A stretch of 33,480 nt of DNA from JBGQMW01 sp963769845 (GCA_963769845.1 CAVYNL010000011.1:1-33480); one strand, 5' to 3'. Shown: positions 7,562 through 15,089, numbered from the stretch's first letter. Numbers and translations: made by a program. The notes: a model not told the origin generated them from the letters alone.

Positions 7562-7867
7562 CTACTTATGAAACCATTTTTCTTTTTGTGCCTTTTTCAG
7601 TAATTCTTCGAGCAATTTTGGACTTGTTGTAAGCGGTCTATTTGCAAATTTCCATTTTGTATCTGCATCACTGTGGTTTTTCACGTAATAGCATATTCTA
7701 ATTCCAAAATCTCCATTGTCCCATTCGATGCCTTGAACCAAATCCATAAAGTCTCTACCAGCTTTGGCATAAGGCTCTAAAAACGGAACTTGGTATTTGA
7801 CTTCACCTTTGAATGCGTCTTTTCCCTTTCCAAATCTGACCCGCTTTCCTACTGTGCTTTGAAACAT
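7562..7867 (-). CDS. Small hypothetical protein, transposon cargo
   Basis: The protein is about 101 residues from ATG 7867, preceded by GGTGAG and by a TATA-like CTTAAAAGG near 7900. A longer frame starts at TTG 7888. The sequence mixes basic and aromatic residues (GKRVRFGKGKDAFKGEVKYQ, WDNGDFGIRICYYVKNH) and ends in a helical lysine-rich tail (LLEELLKKAQKEKWFHK). No cysteine clusters or membrane segments are seen. I do not recognise a family. It converges on the transposase 9 bp away and is the last gene before the right end, so it is part of the element. Confidence 0.6.
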   Translation of the reverse strand: MFQSTVGKRVRFGKGKDAFKGEVKYQVPFLEPYAKAGRDFMDLVQGIEWDNGDFGIRICYYVKNHSDADTKWKFANRPLTTSPKLLEELLKKAQKEKWFHK

Positions 7868-7925
7868 CAACTCACCCAACAAAAACAAGAACGCAATAGC
7901 CTTTTAAGAATTATGGGTGCTTTAT

Positions 7926-8002
7926 CACTCGACAGTTTAACACACGAATAACTCATCCCACGAAAGTTAACACCGAGAACAGACATCCCACGACAGTTAA
8001 CA
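7926..8002 (-). repeat. Iterated inner end repeats, right side
   Basis: CATCCCACGACAGTTAACA at 7984-8002 and CATCCCACGAAAGTTAACA at 7954-7972 are near-identical. A weaker copy, CACTCGACAGTTTAACA, ends at 7942. The AACA ends fall at 8030 (terminal repeat), 8002, 7972 and 7942, a spacing of 28, 30 and 30 bp. The regular phase, close to three helical turns, suggests an array of transposase sites on one face of the DNA. Confidence 0.85.
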
Positions 8003-8010
8003 GGGACTCT

Positions 8011-8035
8011 AATCCCATGACAAGTTAACAGAACC
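8011..8035 (-). repeat. Right terminal inverted repeat of the transposon
   Basis: Read on the minus strand it begins GGTTCTGTTAACTTGTCATG and matches the left end at 23 of 25 positions. It abuts the right TGAAGCCT duplication. Confidence 0.9.
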
Positions 8036-8246
8036 TGAAGCCTGTCAGATGGATCTGGCTCCCGCACTTGTTGCATTGCAGAACTATGCTTTCCAAGGAG
8101 TCATCTTTAATGACTGATTCACAAATCGTGTAGGTTCTCTCGGTTTTGTCCTCGGGTGAGATCTTTACTCCACATCTTGGACATTTGAACTGTCCTTTCC
8201 CTTCTATCTTGGTCAAGTTAACCGTGTAGAACTTGAACGACTGCAT
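8025..8246 (-). pseudogene. Zinc-ribbon protein truncated by the transposon
   Basis: The protein has two CxxC knuckles, CPRC and CNKC, about 40 residues apart (KGQFKCPRCGVKISPEDKTE and SIVLQCNKCGSQIHLTGF), a treble-clef or zinc-ribbon arrangement. I chose ATG 8246 because GGAGAGG stands six bases before it; GTG 8261 is an alternative. The frame now ends with RFC and a TAA that belong to the transposon. Without the insertion it would read TGFTILNRMRC and stop at 2364. The two zinc knuckles remain, so the shortened protein might still function. The family is a small archaeal zinc-binding protein of unknown role. Confidence 0.75.
8036..8043. repeat. Right target-site duplication TGAAGCCT
   Basis: An exact copy of 2390-2397, directly after the right terminal inverted repeat. 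Confidence 0.9.
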
Positions 8247-8393
8247 CTCTTTCCTCTCCACATCTCTCTTCGGCGCAAGAAATCTAAAAGGTTAACGGAA
8301 CAATGTTACACACGGACAATCAGGAAAACGGCTACGAACAAAAAAGCCGAAAACCTTAAGACGTGAAAGGAATGAGATTCGGCTTCGATAGAC

Positions 8394-9467
8394 ATGGTGA
8401 AAAGTCTGGTGGATGATGTGGCTGATGAATTGAAACTTCTGAGAGAATTGTCGAATGCTTTCGGGCCTTCGGGTGATGAGGAAGAGCCTCGGGAGCTTCT
8501 TAAGAAGGAGCTGGAGAAATGTGCTGATGAGACTCGGGTTGACAAGCTTGGGAACATTTTCTTTGTTCACCATGGGAAGAAGAGTTGCCCGAGGGTTATG
8601 CTTTCGGCTCATATGGACGAGGTTGGCTTCATCATCACTTTCGTGGAGAACGAGGGTTTTCTTCGTTTTGAACCGCTAGGAGGCATAACTAACAATCTTT
8701 TGCCCGGACAGAGAATTCTCTTGCGGACGGACAAGGGCTGCGTTAAGGGAATTGTCGGCACGAAGCCGCCGCACATCATCAGTCCTGATGAGCTGAACAA
8801 GGTTGTACCTGTAGAGGACCTTTTCATCGATGTTGGTGCAGAGAGTCTTGAGGCGGCGAGGAAGAAGGGCGTGGATGTCGGGGTGCTCGGGGTTTTTGAC
8901 GTTGAATTCGCCGAGCTGGGCGGCGGGTATGTAAGGGGCAAGGCTCTCGACGACAGGGCAGGATGCACTGTACTCGTGCACGTGTTCAAGTCCCTGAAGG
9001 ACTCGCCCTATAACGTCGTCGCTGTGGGTTCGGTTCAGGAAGAGCTGGGCATGAGGGGAGCGCGTACGGCCGCGTGGCAGGTGGACCCTGATTATGCTCT
9101 TGCCTTAGAGGGAACCTTCGCCGCGGACGTTCCAGGAACGAGGCCTGACAGAACGTCTGCAAAGTTGAGAGGCGGCCCAGTCATTACGATGTTGGATAGA
9201 ACTGTGTTCACGCACCCGACAGTGTTAAAAGCGCTTGTCAAGGGGGCGAGAGAAAAACACATTCCGTTCCAGTTCAAGAAAGTTCCAACGGGAGGCACTG
9301 ACGCGGGCGCAATTCATCTGACAAAAGCGGGTGTTCCAAGCGGAACCGTCGCGGTGCCATGCAGATACATTCATGGACCTGCTGCCGTAATGCATGTTGA
9401 CGATTTGAAGAACACTGTGGCAATCGTGAGGGAATTCGTCAGAACGATCTCGGCAAAGCAACTCTGA
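8394..9467 (+). CDS. M42-family metallo-aminopeptidase
   Basis: The 357-residue protein is a member of the M42 family (TET-type aminopeptidase / FrvX). These cytoplasmic enzymes form large tetrahedral shells and trim peptides left by the proteasome. Metal ligands and catalytic residues are visible: AHMDEVG (H73, D75), KALDDRAG (D187 bridging), VQEELGMRG (E217 base, E218), an acidic LALEGT (E240) and RYIHGP near the C-terminus. The length is normal for the family. ATG 8394 is chosen since the downstream residues FGPSGDE match the usual N-terminal motif. The gene stands alone, in its own transcription unit, downstream of the interrupted zinc-ribbon gene, which is divergent. Substrate preference cannot be read from sequence. 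Confidence 0.93.
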   Translation: MVKSLVDDVADELKLLRELSNAFGPSGDEEEPRELLKKELEKCADETRVDKLGNIFFVHHGKKSCPRVMLSAHMDEVGFIITFVENEGFLRFEPLGGITNNLLPGQRILLRTDKGCVKGIVGTKPPHIISPDELNKVVPVEDLFIDVGAESLEAARKKGVDVGVLGVFDVEFAELGGGYVRGKALDDRAGCTVLVHVFKSLKDSPYNVVAVGSVQEELGMRGARTAAWQVDPDYALALEGTFAADVPGTRPDRTSAKLRGGPVITMLDRTVFTHPTVLKALVKGAREKHIPFQFKKVPTGGTDAGAIHLTKAGVPSGTVAVPCRYIHGPAAVMHVDDLKNTVAIVREFVRTISAKQL

Positions 9468-9603
9468 CAGGATGCTTAGTGGAGGACACGGGGGAAAAGC
9501 AGGGTTCAGCTGGGATTTCGCAAACAAATCAGTCTGTTTTTTATCATGTGATTAAACTTCTCTATTTGTTTGTCACATTTGTAAAGATGAGCGGCTTTGA
9601 GAA

Positions 9604-9614
9604 AGTTTTATAGT
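9604..9614 (+). promoter_or_regulatory. TATA box of the Lrp/AsnC gene
   Basis: AGTTTTATAG lies about 25-30 bp before the ATG at 9638, a spacing that suggests a very short leader. Confidence 0.5.
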
Positions 9615-9637
9615 GTTATGAAGATAGACTGGTAGGT

Positions 9638-10147
9638 ATGAGAGCGTTGAAGAAAGTTGACTATCGGATCCTAGCAGAGTTGATAAAGAATTCCAGGCTG
9701 AGCGACAGGCAGCTGGCCAAGAATTTGGGGGTTTCCCAGCCGACGGTCACGAGGAGGAGGACGATGCTTGAGAAGGAAAGGTTGGTTGAGTACACGGCTA
9801 TTCCTGACTTGAGAAAGCTGGGGTTTGAGATTTTGGCGTTCAATTTTGCCAATTGGAAGCAGGAGGCTAGTTCTGAGGAGAACATTCAGGAGGCGAAGGC
9901 TTTCATTTCGAAGCATCCTAGCGTCATGTTTGTTTCCACGGGTCGTGGCCTGGGTGCTGATAGGGTGTCGGTGTCGGCTCACAGGAACTATGCTGATTAT
10001 CATCGTTACATACAAGAGCTGAAGGAGCATTGGGGAGCGAATATCGAGAGGGTCGACTCTTTCATCGTCAGTCTGCAGAACGACAACATACTCAGGAATC
10101 TTTCCTTCAAGTATTTGGCAGAGATACTGAAGCAAGTTGAAGAATGA
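9638..10147 (+). CDS. Lrp/AsnC-family transcription regulator
   Basis: The 169-residue protein begins with a winged helix-turn-helix (VDYRILAELIKNSRLSDRQL, then AKNLGVSQPTVTRRRTMLEK) characteristic of Lrp/AsnC regulators, with the recognition helix SQPTVTRRR near residues 29-37. The C-terminal half is an alpha-beta domain of the expected size, but it lacks the clear glycine motif of amino-acid-binding RAM domains, so the effector is unknown. It stands about 110 bp upstream of purE on the same strand with a separate promoter region between them. It could regulate the purine operon, though this rests on position alone. Confidence 0.85.
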   Translation: MRALKKVDYRILAELIKNSRLSDRQLAKNLGVSQPTVTRRRTMLEKERLVEYTAIPDLRKLGFEILAFNFANWKQEASSEENIQEAKAFISKHPSVMFVSTGRGLGADRVSVSAHRNYADYHRYIQELKEHWGANIERVDSFIVSLQNDNILRNLSFKYLAEILKQVEE

Positions 10148-10183
10148 ACACAGAGCAGCCTGAAAAGCCCACTTTTCTCCTCC

Positions 10184-10191
10184 CGCGCGCG
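10184..10191. repeat. CGCGCGCG intergenic motif
   Basis: CGCGCGCG in the gap between the Lrp gene and purE, one of several alternating GC tracts found in non-coding gaps of this window. Confidence 0.6.
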
Positions 10192-10259
10192 AGAAGCAAA
10201 ACGGGCTGGGGTTAAAAAATTTAATTAGCTGATCGAACGGTGTAAGGGTGTGGTTGGAG

Positions 10260-10748
10260 ATGCGGGGAACGAAGGGCAGAGTTGTCGTTCTGATGGGTTC
10301 TGAACGTGACCTTGAGTTTTGCAAGGAGATTGGCAAGTATTTGCAGGGGCTGAAGGTGGATTATGAGTTGCGTGTGTGTTCTGCGCACAAGACTCCGGAG
10401 AAGGTTTTGAAGACTCTGAGGGAGTATGAGGATCAGCGTGTGGTTTATGTGACGGTTGCGGGAAGGTCCAACGCTTTGAGCGCTTTTGCGGATGCGAACA
10501 CGACGAAGCCTGTGATCGCCTGTCCGCCCTATTCCGAGAAGTACGGGGGGGCTGACGTTTTTTCTTCGCTTCGGGTTCCGAGCGGTGTAGCGTCGCTTGT
10601 CACGCTCGAGCCCGAGGGTGCGGCGCTTGCGGCCGCCAAGATTCTTGCGTTTGAGGACCGTGACTTGGCGAAGACGATAGGGGAATATCAGGATGCGAAG
10701 AAGAGGGAGATTGAGCAGGCTGACATGGCTGTTAAGAAGTTGAAGTAG
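10260..10748 (+). CDS. purE: Class II PurE, AIR carboxylase
   Basis: PurE converts aminoimidazole ribonucleotide to its 4-carboxylate in de novo purine synthesis. This 162-residue protein has the phosphate-binding VLMGSERD, then SAHKTPEKV, AGRSNALSAFAD, the CPPYSEKYGGADVFSSLR stretch and VPSGVAS. AGRSNALS and S-S-L-R-x-P-S-G are the marks of class II PurE (animal and Treponema type), which uses carbon dioxide directly; class I enzymes read AGGAAHLPG there and need PurK. No purK is in the window, in agreement. ATG 10260 fits the family N-terminus; GTG 10248 in frame is an alternative. It is the first gene of a tight operon, 9 bp before purC, with an AT-rich TATA-like TTAAAAAATTTAA about 40 bp upstream. 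Confidence 0.92.
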   Translation: MRGTKGRVVVLMGSERDLEFCKEIGKYLQGLKVDYELRVCSAHKTPEKVLKTLREYEDQRVVYVTVAGRSNALSAFADANTTKPVIACPPYSEKYGGADVFSSLRVPSGVASLVTLEPEGAALAAAKILAFEDRDLAKTIGEYQDAKKREIEQADMAVKKLK

Positions 10749-10757
10749 TGCTGGAAC

Positions 10758-11810
10758 ATGGGAAGCGTTAAGGATCTCGAAGTGCTGAAGAAGCCGACGA
10801 AGACGAAGATGGGCGTCGGCAGGTTCCGCTTCTCTGACCGCTATTCAGTGTTTGATTGGGGTGAGATGCCTGACCTGATCGAGGGCAAGGGTGTGGCCCT
10901 TTGCCTGATGGGCGCTTACTGCTTCGAGAAGCTCGAGGAAAAGGGCGTCAAAACCCACTACAAGGGCTTGGTCAGCAACGATGGAAAGACAGTCAAGGTC
11001 AGCGAGCTGCGAGAGCCTTCGAATGTTATGGAGATTGACCTGGTCAACGTTTACAGGCCTAAAGCCATCAGCAAGGATGGAAAACTGCAGTACGACTACC
11101 GCGCTTACACGCCGAGCTCGACGAACTGCCTAGTTCCACTGGAGATTATTTACAGGAACGGGCTTCCTGAGGGCAGCTCGATTTTCAAGAGACTTGAACA
11201 GGGAACTGTCAGCATCCAGCAGCTGGGGCTTGACCATTATCCCAAGCCTGGAGAGAAGCTTGCGAAGCCTGTTTTTGATGTGAGCACGAAGCTTGAGGAC
11301 AAGGACAGGTACTTGACTTGGGATGAGGCGCGGGAGATCGCGGGGCTAACGACCGACGAGGTTGAGGATGCGAAGGTTCTGCTGCTGCAGGTGGACAAGT
11401 TGATCACGCAGGTCGCGTTCAAGGCGGATTTGGAGAATGAAGACGGCAAGATCGAGTTGGCGTTCAACCCGGAACGTAGACTGATGATTGTGGACGTCGT
11501 GGGTACATTGGACGAGTGCAGGTTCACGTACAATGGACTGCACGTGAGCAAGGAGATTGCGAGGCAGTTCTACAGGAAAACGGGCTGGTACGCCGCCGTT
11601 GAGGAAGCAAAGAAAATGGCTGAGGAGAAAGGCGTCAGTGATTGGAAAAGCTTGTGCAGGTCACAACCGCCTAGGCTTGATCCTAGACTCAAGCGGATTA
11701 TAAGCGAGATGTACATGGCCACGGCGAACGAGTTGACGGAACACAGGTTCTTCGGAGTTCCCAGTCTGGCTGAAGTGGTTAATGATTATAAAGCTGAAAC
11801 ACACAAGTGA
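10758..11810 (+). CDS. purC: PurC, SAICAR synthetase
   Basis: PurC joins aspartate to CAIR using ATP to give SAICAR. The 350-residue protein shows the family pattern: the N-terminal KTKMGVGRFRFSDRYSVFDWG with the D-R-x-S-x-F-D block, the central PLEIIYRN, then a glycine-poor loop and VDKLITQVAFKADLENEDGK leading to the metal site NPERRLMIVDVVGTLDECRF (D-x-x-G-T-x-D-E motif). It is longer than bacterial PurC (about 240 residues) through insertions and a C-terminal helical tail. Its product would go to PurB, which is not seen here, and then to PurP. The gene follows purE by 9 bp and precedes purP by 13 bp or overlaps it, so the four genes form one transcript. Confidence 0.93.
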   Translation: MGSVKDLEVLKKPTKTKMGVGRFRFSDRYSVFDWGEMPDLIEGKGVALCLMGAYCFEKLEEKGVKTHYKGLVSNDGKTVKVSELREPSNVMEIDLVNVYRPKAISKDGKLQYDYRAYTPSSTNCLVPLEIIYRNGLPEGSSIFKRLEQGTVSIQQLGLDHYPKPGEKLAKPVFDVSTKLEDKDRYLTWDEAREIAGLTTDEVEDAKVLLLQVDKLITQVAFKADLENEDGKIELAFNPERRLMIVDVVGTLDECRFTYNGLHVSKEIARQFYRKTGWYAAVEEAKKMAEEKGVSDWKSLCRSQPPRLDPRLKRIISEMYMATANELTEHRFFGVPSLAEVVNDYKAETHK

Positions 11811-11823
11811 AAATGACCTCCCA

Positions 11824-12915
11824 ATGAAAGAGATTAAGAAAATCGCAAAGGGATACGACCCCAAGAAAGTGCGAATTGGCGTTCTGGGCTCGCATTCTGC
11901 ACTGGAGATCGCGCACGGAGCGAAGCAGGAAAAGTTCGAGACCGTCGTAGTGTGCCAGAAAGGCAGAGAGAAGACGTATGCGCACTATTACAGAAACCTT
12001 TTCGACCATGTCCTGCTTCTGGACGATTTCGCGAGCATAGTTGAGGAGGAGAATCTGCAGAAGCTGCAGGACTTGAACACGGTTTTTGTGCCAAACCGCT
12101 CATTCTCTGTCTATGTCGGGTACAAAAACATTGAGGAAAAGTTTGCGATTCCGATGATGGGAAACAGGTACATCCTGAAGACTGAAGAACGGAACACGCC
12201 CAAGAATCAGTACTATCTATTGCAGAAGGGCGGTCTGTTGACGCCTAAAGTGTTCAAGAGGTCCGAGGAGATTGACAGGCTTGTCATCGTGAAGGTCGCT
12301 GAAAAGAAGCGCAAGATCGAGCGGGCTTTCTTCTACGCAAGCTCACCCGCCGAGTTTAGGAAGAAGGCTGAGCAGCGGATCAAGCAGGGAGTGATAAGCA
12401 GAGAGGATTTGGACCGTTCGGTGATAGAGGAGTACGTGCTGGGGGCAAAGTTTAACGCGAACTTTTTCTGGTCGCCCTTGAACGGCGAGATTGATTTTTT
12501 GGGGTTTGACAGGAGGATTCAGACGGATTTGGACGGGGTTTTGGATTTGCCGGCTGAGGCGCAGTTGGAGTTTCATGTTCCCGTCCAGAACGTCGAGATT
12601 GGTCATATGGGCGTGACGATGCGGGAAAGCCAGCTGGAGAAGATTTTCGATGCTGGTGAAAAGTTCGTGGAAGTCTGCAGGAAGGAGTATCCGCCAGGGA
12701 TGGTCGGGTTGTTCTCGTTGCAGGGTGCAGTTTCTAAGGATCTGCAGTTCTACGTTTTCGACGTGAGCCCGCGGGTGCCAGGATGCCCGTGTGTTGAGCC
12801 GACTTCGCCTTACATGGAATACAAGTACGGCATGCCCGTTGGCCCCGGTAGGCGAGTGGCCATGGAGATTCGGCGGGCGGTTAAGGAAGACAGGCTTGAG
12901 GAAATCGTGACTTGA
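11824..12915 (+). CDS. purP: PurP paralogue 1, divergent
   Basis: This belongs to the PurP family, archaeal formate-dependent FAICAR synthetases of the ATP-grasp type. The hallmark near the start, VRIGVLGSHSALEIAHGAK, is kept, as are PMMGNRY, IEEYVLGAKFN and PPGMVGLFSLQ. It departs from its neighbour at key places: VPNRSF instead of VPHGSF, a charged KVAEKKRKIERAFFY instead of the glycine-rich ATP loop PGAKGGKGYF, and VSPRVPGCPCVE instead of ISARIVAGTNVG. It may therefore not make FAICAR by itself; it could be a partner subunit or act on another substrate. I chose ATG 11824 by comparison with family N-termini; an in-frame ATG at 11782 would overlap purC. The TGA stop overlaps the TTG start of the next gene by four bases. 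Confidence 0.85.
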   Translation: MKEIKKIAKGYDPKKVRIGVLGSHSALEIAHGAKQEKFETVVVCQKGREKTYAHYYRNLFDHVLLLDDFASIVEEENLQKLQDLNTVFVPNRSFSVYVGYKNIEEKFAIPMMGNRYILKTEERNTPKNQYYLLQKGGLLTPKVFKRSEEIDRLVIVKVAEKKRKIERAFFYASSPAEFRKKAEQRIKQGVISREDLDRSVIEEYVLGAKFNANFFWSPLNGEIDFLGFDRRIQTDLDGVLDLPAEAQLEFHVPVQNVEIGHMGVTMRESQLEKIFDAGEKFVEVCRKEYPPGMVGLFSLQGAVSKDLQFYVFDVSPRVPGCPCVEPTSPYMEYKYGMPVGPGRRVAMEIRRAVKEDRLEEIVT

Positions 12916-13997
12916 TAACTCCACAGAAAATTGCCAAGATTCTATCTGGATACGATTTGGACAACGTGGCCATTGGCACGTTGGGTTCGCATTCTGCCCT
13001 GAACATTTTCAAGGGAGCCAAGGAGGAAGGCTTCAAAACGGTGAGCATATGCAAGAAAGAGGACACGATCATCTACAAGAAATTCCCGTTGGCTGACGAG
13101 ATCATCGTTGTCAAGAGCTTCACCGAATTGTTGGACGAAAAGCTTCAGCAGCGGCTGCGTGAGTTGAACGTGGTTTTGGTTCCGCACGGGTCGTTCACGG
13201 CCTATTTGAGCACGGAACAGTTGACGAATGATCTGTATGTGCCCATGTTCGGGAACAGGATGCTGCTGCATTGGGAAGCGAGCAGGACGAAGCAGGAAGA
13301 GTGGCTGAGAAGCGCCGGGCTTAAGCTGCCGAAGACGTTCAAGGAGCCCAGCGAGATCAAGGGACTTGCGATTGCCAAACTGCCTGGTGCCAAGGGCGGC
13401 AAAGGATATTTCCTGGTTAATTCCGCTGAGGCCTTTGAGAGGAAAATCAGCGACATGCTCAAGCGACGGTTGCTCTCGAAAGAAGATGCGAAGCGGATCC
13501 ATCTGCAAGAGTACGTGCTGGGGCTTAATGTTTACCCCCATTATTTTGCGTCCATACTGGAGGACGACGTAGAGTTTCTAGGCGTGGACAGACGATACGA
13601 GTCGGCCGTTGACGCCATCGGACGGATTCCAGCAAGTGAGCAGCTTGAGGTGGGGATCAACCCGACTTACACGATTGTGGGGAACATGCCCATCACGCTG
13701 CGGGAGTCGTTGCTGCCCGAGCTGATGCGGATGGGAGACAACGTGATGCGGAAGGCCGCAGAGCTCGCGCCGCCCGGGATTATCGGACCCTTTTGCTTGG
13801 AAACGGTGATTACGGACAGCTTGGAGATTTATACGTTCGAGATTTCTGCACGAATCGTTGCGGGAACGAACGTTGGCATCGGCACTGGACCCTATGCTTA
13901 CTTGAAGTTTGGGCAGAACATGTACACTGGAAGAAGGATTGCACTGGAAATCAAAAATGGACTCGGGAAAGGTCGTATAAAGGAGATCGTTGCCTAA
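12912..13997 (+). CDS. purP: PurP, formate-dependent FAICAR synthetase
   Basis: This 361-residue protein is the canonical copy of PurP, which uses ATP and formate to turn AICAR into FAICAR in archaea that lack folate-dependent PurH. It has VAIGTLGSHSALNIFKGAK, VPHGSFTAY, VPMFGNRMLL, the glycine-rich ATP-grasp loop LPGAKGGKGYF, LQEYVLGLNVYPHYF, GVDRRYES, PPGIIGPFCLE and FEISARIVAGTNV, all in the order known for the Methanocaldococcus enzyme. It starts at TTG 12912, using the last bases of the preceding gene (TTGA overlap), a strong sign of translational coupling. The next step, FAICAR to IMP (PurO), is not in the window. Confidence 0.92.
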   Translation: MITPQKIAKILSGYDLDNVAIGTLGSHSALNIFKGAKEEGFKTVSICKKEDTIIYKKFPLADEIIVVKSFTELLDEKLQQRLRELNVVLVPHGSFTAYLSTEQLTNDLYVPMFGNRMLLHWEASRTKQEEWLRSAGLKLPKTFKEPSEIKGLAIAKLPGAKGGKGYFLVNSAEAFERKISDMLKRRLLSKEDAKRIHLQEYVLGLNVYPHYFASILEDDVEFLGVDRRYESAVDAIGRIPASEQLEVGINPTYTIVGNMPITLRESLLPELMRMGDNVMRKAAELAPPGIIGPFCLETVITDSLEIYTFEISARIVAGTNVGIGTGPYAYLKFGQNMYTGRRIALEIKNGLGKGRIKEIVA

Positions 13998-14129
13998 TAC
14001 GAGTTTTTCTACTGTATAGCTCTAAAGTACAGTTCTAGAAGTTGCTTCTCATTTTATTCTTCTATGTTATTCTTGCATGAGGGGTTATAGGGAGGGCTTG
14101 GTGCTTTTTTTATTGGGAGAAGGGGAAGC

Positions 14130-14315
14130 TTGTCCGATACTTGTGGTTGGATTTTTGTTGACAAGGTGCCGTTGCTTTATGACAGAAGACGCGTTGCCAG
14201 ACAGCTTCAGGTGGAGACTTGGCTTGAGCTGTCTCAACTTGTGAAAGAGCTAAACATCAACGATTTGGGCGGGCAGAAGCCCAAGTCAAGAACAGCGAGC
14301 GACTACGTGGTCTAG
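14130..14315 (+). CDS. Possible small hypothetical protein
   Basis: A 61-codon frame from TTG 14130 is preceded by GAGAAGGGGAAGC, a fair ribosome site, and by an AT-rich stretch near 14105. The residues (DTCGWIFVDKVPLLYDRRRV, LSQLVKELNINDLGG) look protein-like, with a helical middle, but I recognise no family. The end overlaps the 3' end of the convergent kinase gene by 30 bp. It could be a true small gene or a remnant of a longer one. Confidence 0.3.
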   Translation: MSDTCGWIFVDKVPLLYDRRRVARQLQVETWLELSQLVKELNINDLGGQKPKSRTASDYVV

Positions 14316-15062
14316 GGCAAGGGCTTTCAAGACGTTTTCGAAGTTAGTTCGGTTTCTGTCTTTCTTGTAGGACCGCAGTATCCCGATTAGCGCTTGTCTG
14401 TTTTCAGGAAGAGTGAATGCTTTTTCGCTGAGGCGACTGAGGAAGAGGTACTGGCTGATTGCGGTGACGTTTGCAGGATGGCGGTTTGGGCTTGCAGTTT
14501 CAAAGTCCACTAGTGTGGGTTTGCCGTTTCTGCCTATTATTACGTGTTTGGCGGCGTAGCTGAGTTCTCCGTGGTCCAGTCCGGCTTGGTCTAGTCGCCA
14601 GCACTGCTCGAGAATTTCGCGAAACACTTTCTTCTTCTCTTTTTTTCCTTTGTGATGTATGAGCCATTTTTCTAGCGTCTGACCTTGGACGTACTGCATG
14701 ACAAGGAAGTTCCTGCTTGCGGCCAAGAGTTTCGGTCCGACGCCTGTGCGGTTTGCTTTTTTGAGCATTTCCGCTTCGTGTCGCATGGTCGTGCGGTCTG
14801 CGTCGACTCTGCGGATTTTCAGGGCTGCTTTCTTGCCGTCTGTGCAGGCGAGGACGACGAGGCCTACGCATCCTTTGCCCAGCATGTGCAGGTTGAAGAC
14901 TTGTTTTGGTCCTTGGAAGTTTATGGTCGTGACGTTTAGTTTTTGCAGTTCTTTGAGACGTTTTGTGAGTTCTTTTTTTGTTGGTCGTGGGTAGCATAGG
15001 ATGGTTGCGTATGGTTGTTCCAGGAGCATCTGGATGGGCACGGTTGATGGTTTTTTTTGCAT
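14286..15062 (-). CDS. Predicted Ser/Thr protein kinase, COG2112 type
   Basis: This 258-residue protein has a protein-kinase core in short form: a glycine loop LGKGCVGLVVLA, the ATP lysine in AALKIRRVDADRTTMRHEAEML, hinge VMQYVQGQTLEKW, a catalytic segment LDHGELSYAAKHVII and a metal segment LVDFETAS in place of DFG. These variant motifs (HGEL, KHVI, VDFE) are those of COG2112, an archaeal family related to RIO and Kdo kinases. The substrate is unknown. ATG 15062 fits the normal N-terminus. It is divergent from the EF-2 paralogue across only 75 bp, so the two may share regulation. Whether the kinase acts on that factor is an open guess. Confidence 0.85.
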   Translation of the reverse strand: MQKKPSTVPIQMLLEQPYATILCYPRPTKKELTKRLKELQKLNVTTINFQGPKQVFNLHMLGKGCVGLVVLACTDGKKAALKIRRVDADRTTMRHEAEMLKKANRTGVGPKLLAASRNFLVMQYVQGQTLEKWLIHHKGKKEKKKVFREILEQCWRLDQAGLDHGELSYAAKHVIIGRNGKPTLVDFETASPNRHPANVTAISQYLFLSRLSEKAFTLPENRQALIGILRSYKKDRNRTNFENVLKALALDHVVARCS

Positions 15063-15089
15063 CTGGTTTCTGTGCTTTCTTTATTTTAT

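Larger units (their letters stand above)
2398..8035. mobile_element. 5.6-kb IS6-like transposon carrying a restriction-modification pair
   Basis: The element is bounded by 25-bp terminal inverted repeats matching at 23 of 25 positions and flanked by an exact 8-bp direct repeat. The ends begin GGTACTGTTAAC and GGTTCTGTTAAC, close to the GG-x-x-CTGTT start known for IS6-family ends. Inside each end lie further copies of the same sequence at 28-30 bp spacing. The cargo from left to right is: a small membrane protein, a decayed HAD phosphatase, a frameshifted GAF-domain membrane protein, a BglII-like endonuclease candidate, a beta-class DNA methyltransferase, an AbrB-type regulator, the transposase with N-terminal SWIM finger, and a small unknown protein. 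Elements of the IS6 family normally carry only the transposase in under about 1 kb, so this is a large cargo-bearing relative. Excision restores a continuous zinc-ribbon gene, which confirms the boundaries. Confidence 0.9.

Noticed and set aside
2398..8035. Tn7-like or casposon origin for the element with iterated ends
   Set aside because: The 8-bp duplication, GG-x-x-CTGTT ends and DDE core fit IS6; no Tn7 accessory genes or Cas1 are present.
12942..13541. Minus-strand frame of 199 codons
   Set aside because: It is antisense to the canonical PurP, whose frame shows all family motifs; the reverse frame has no domain.
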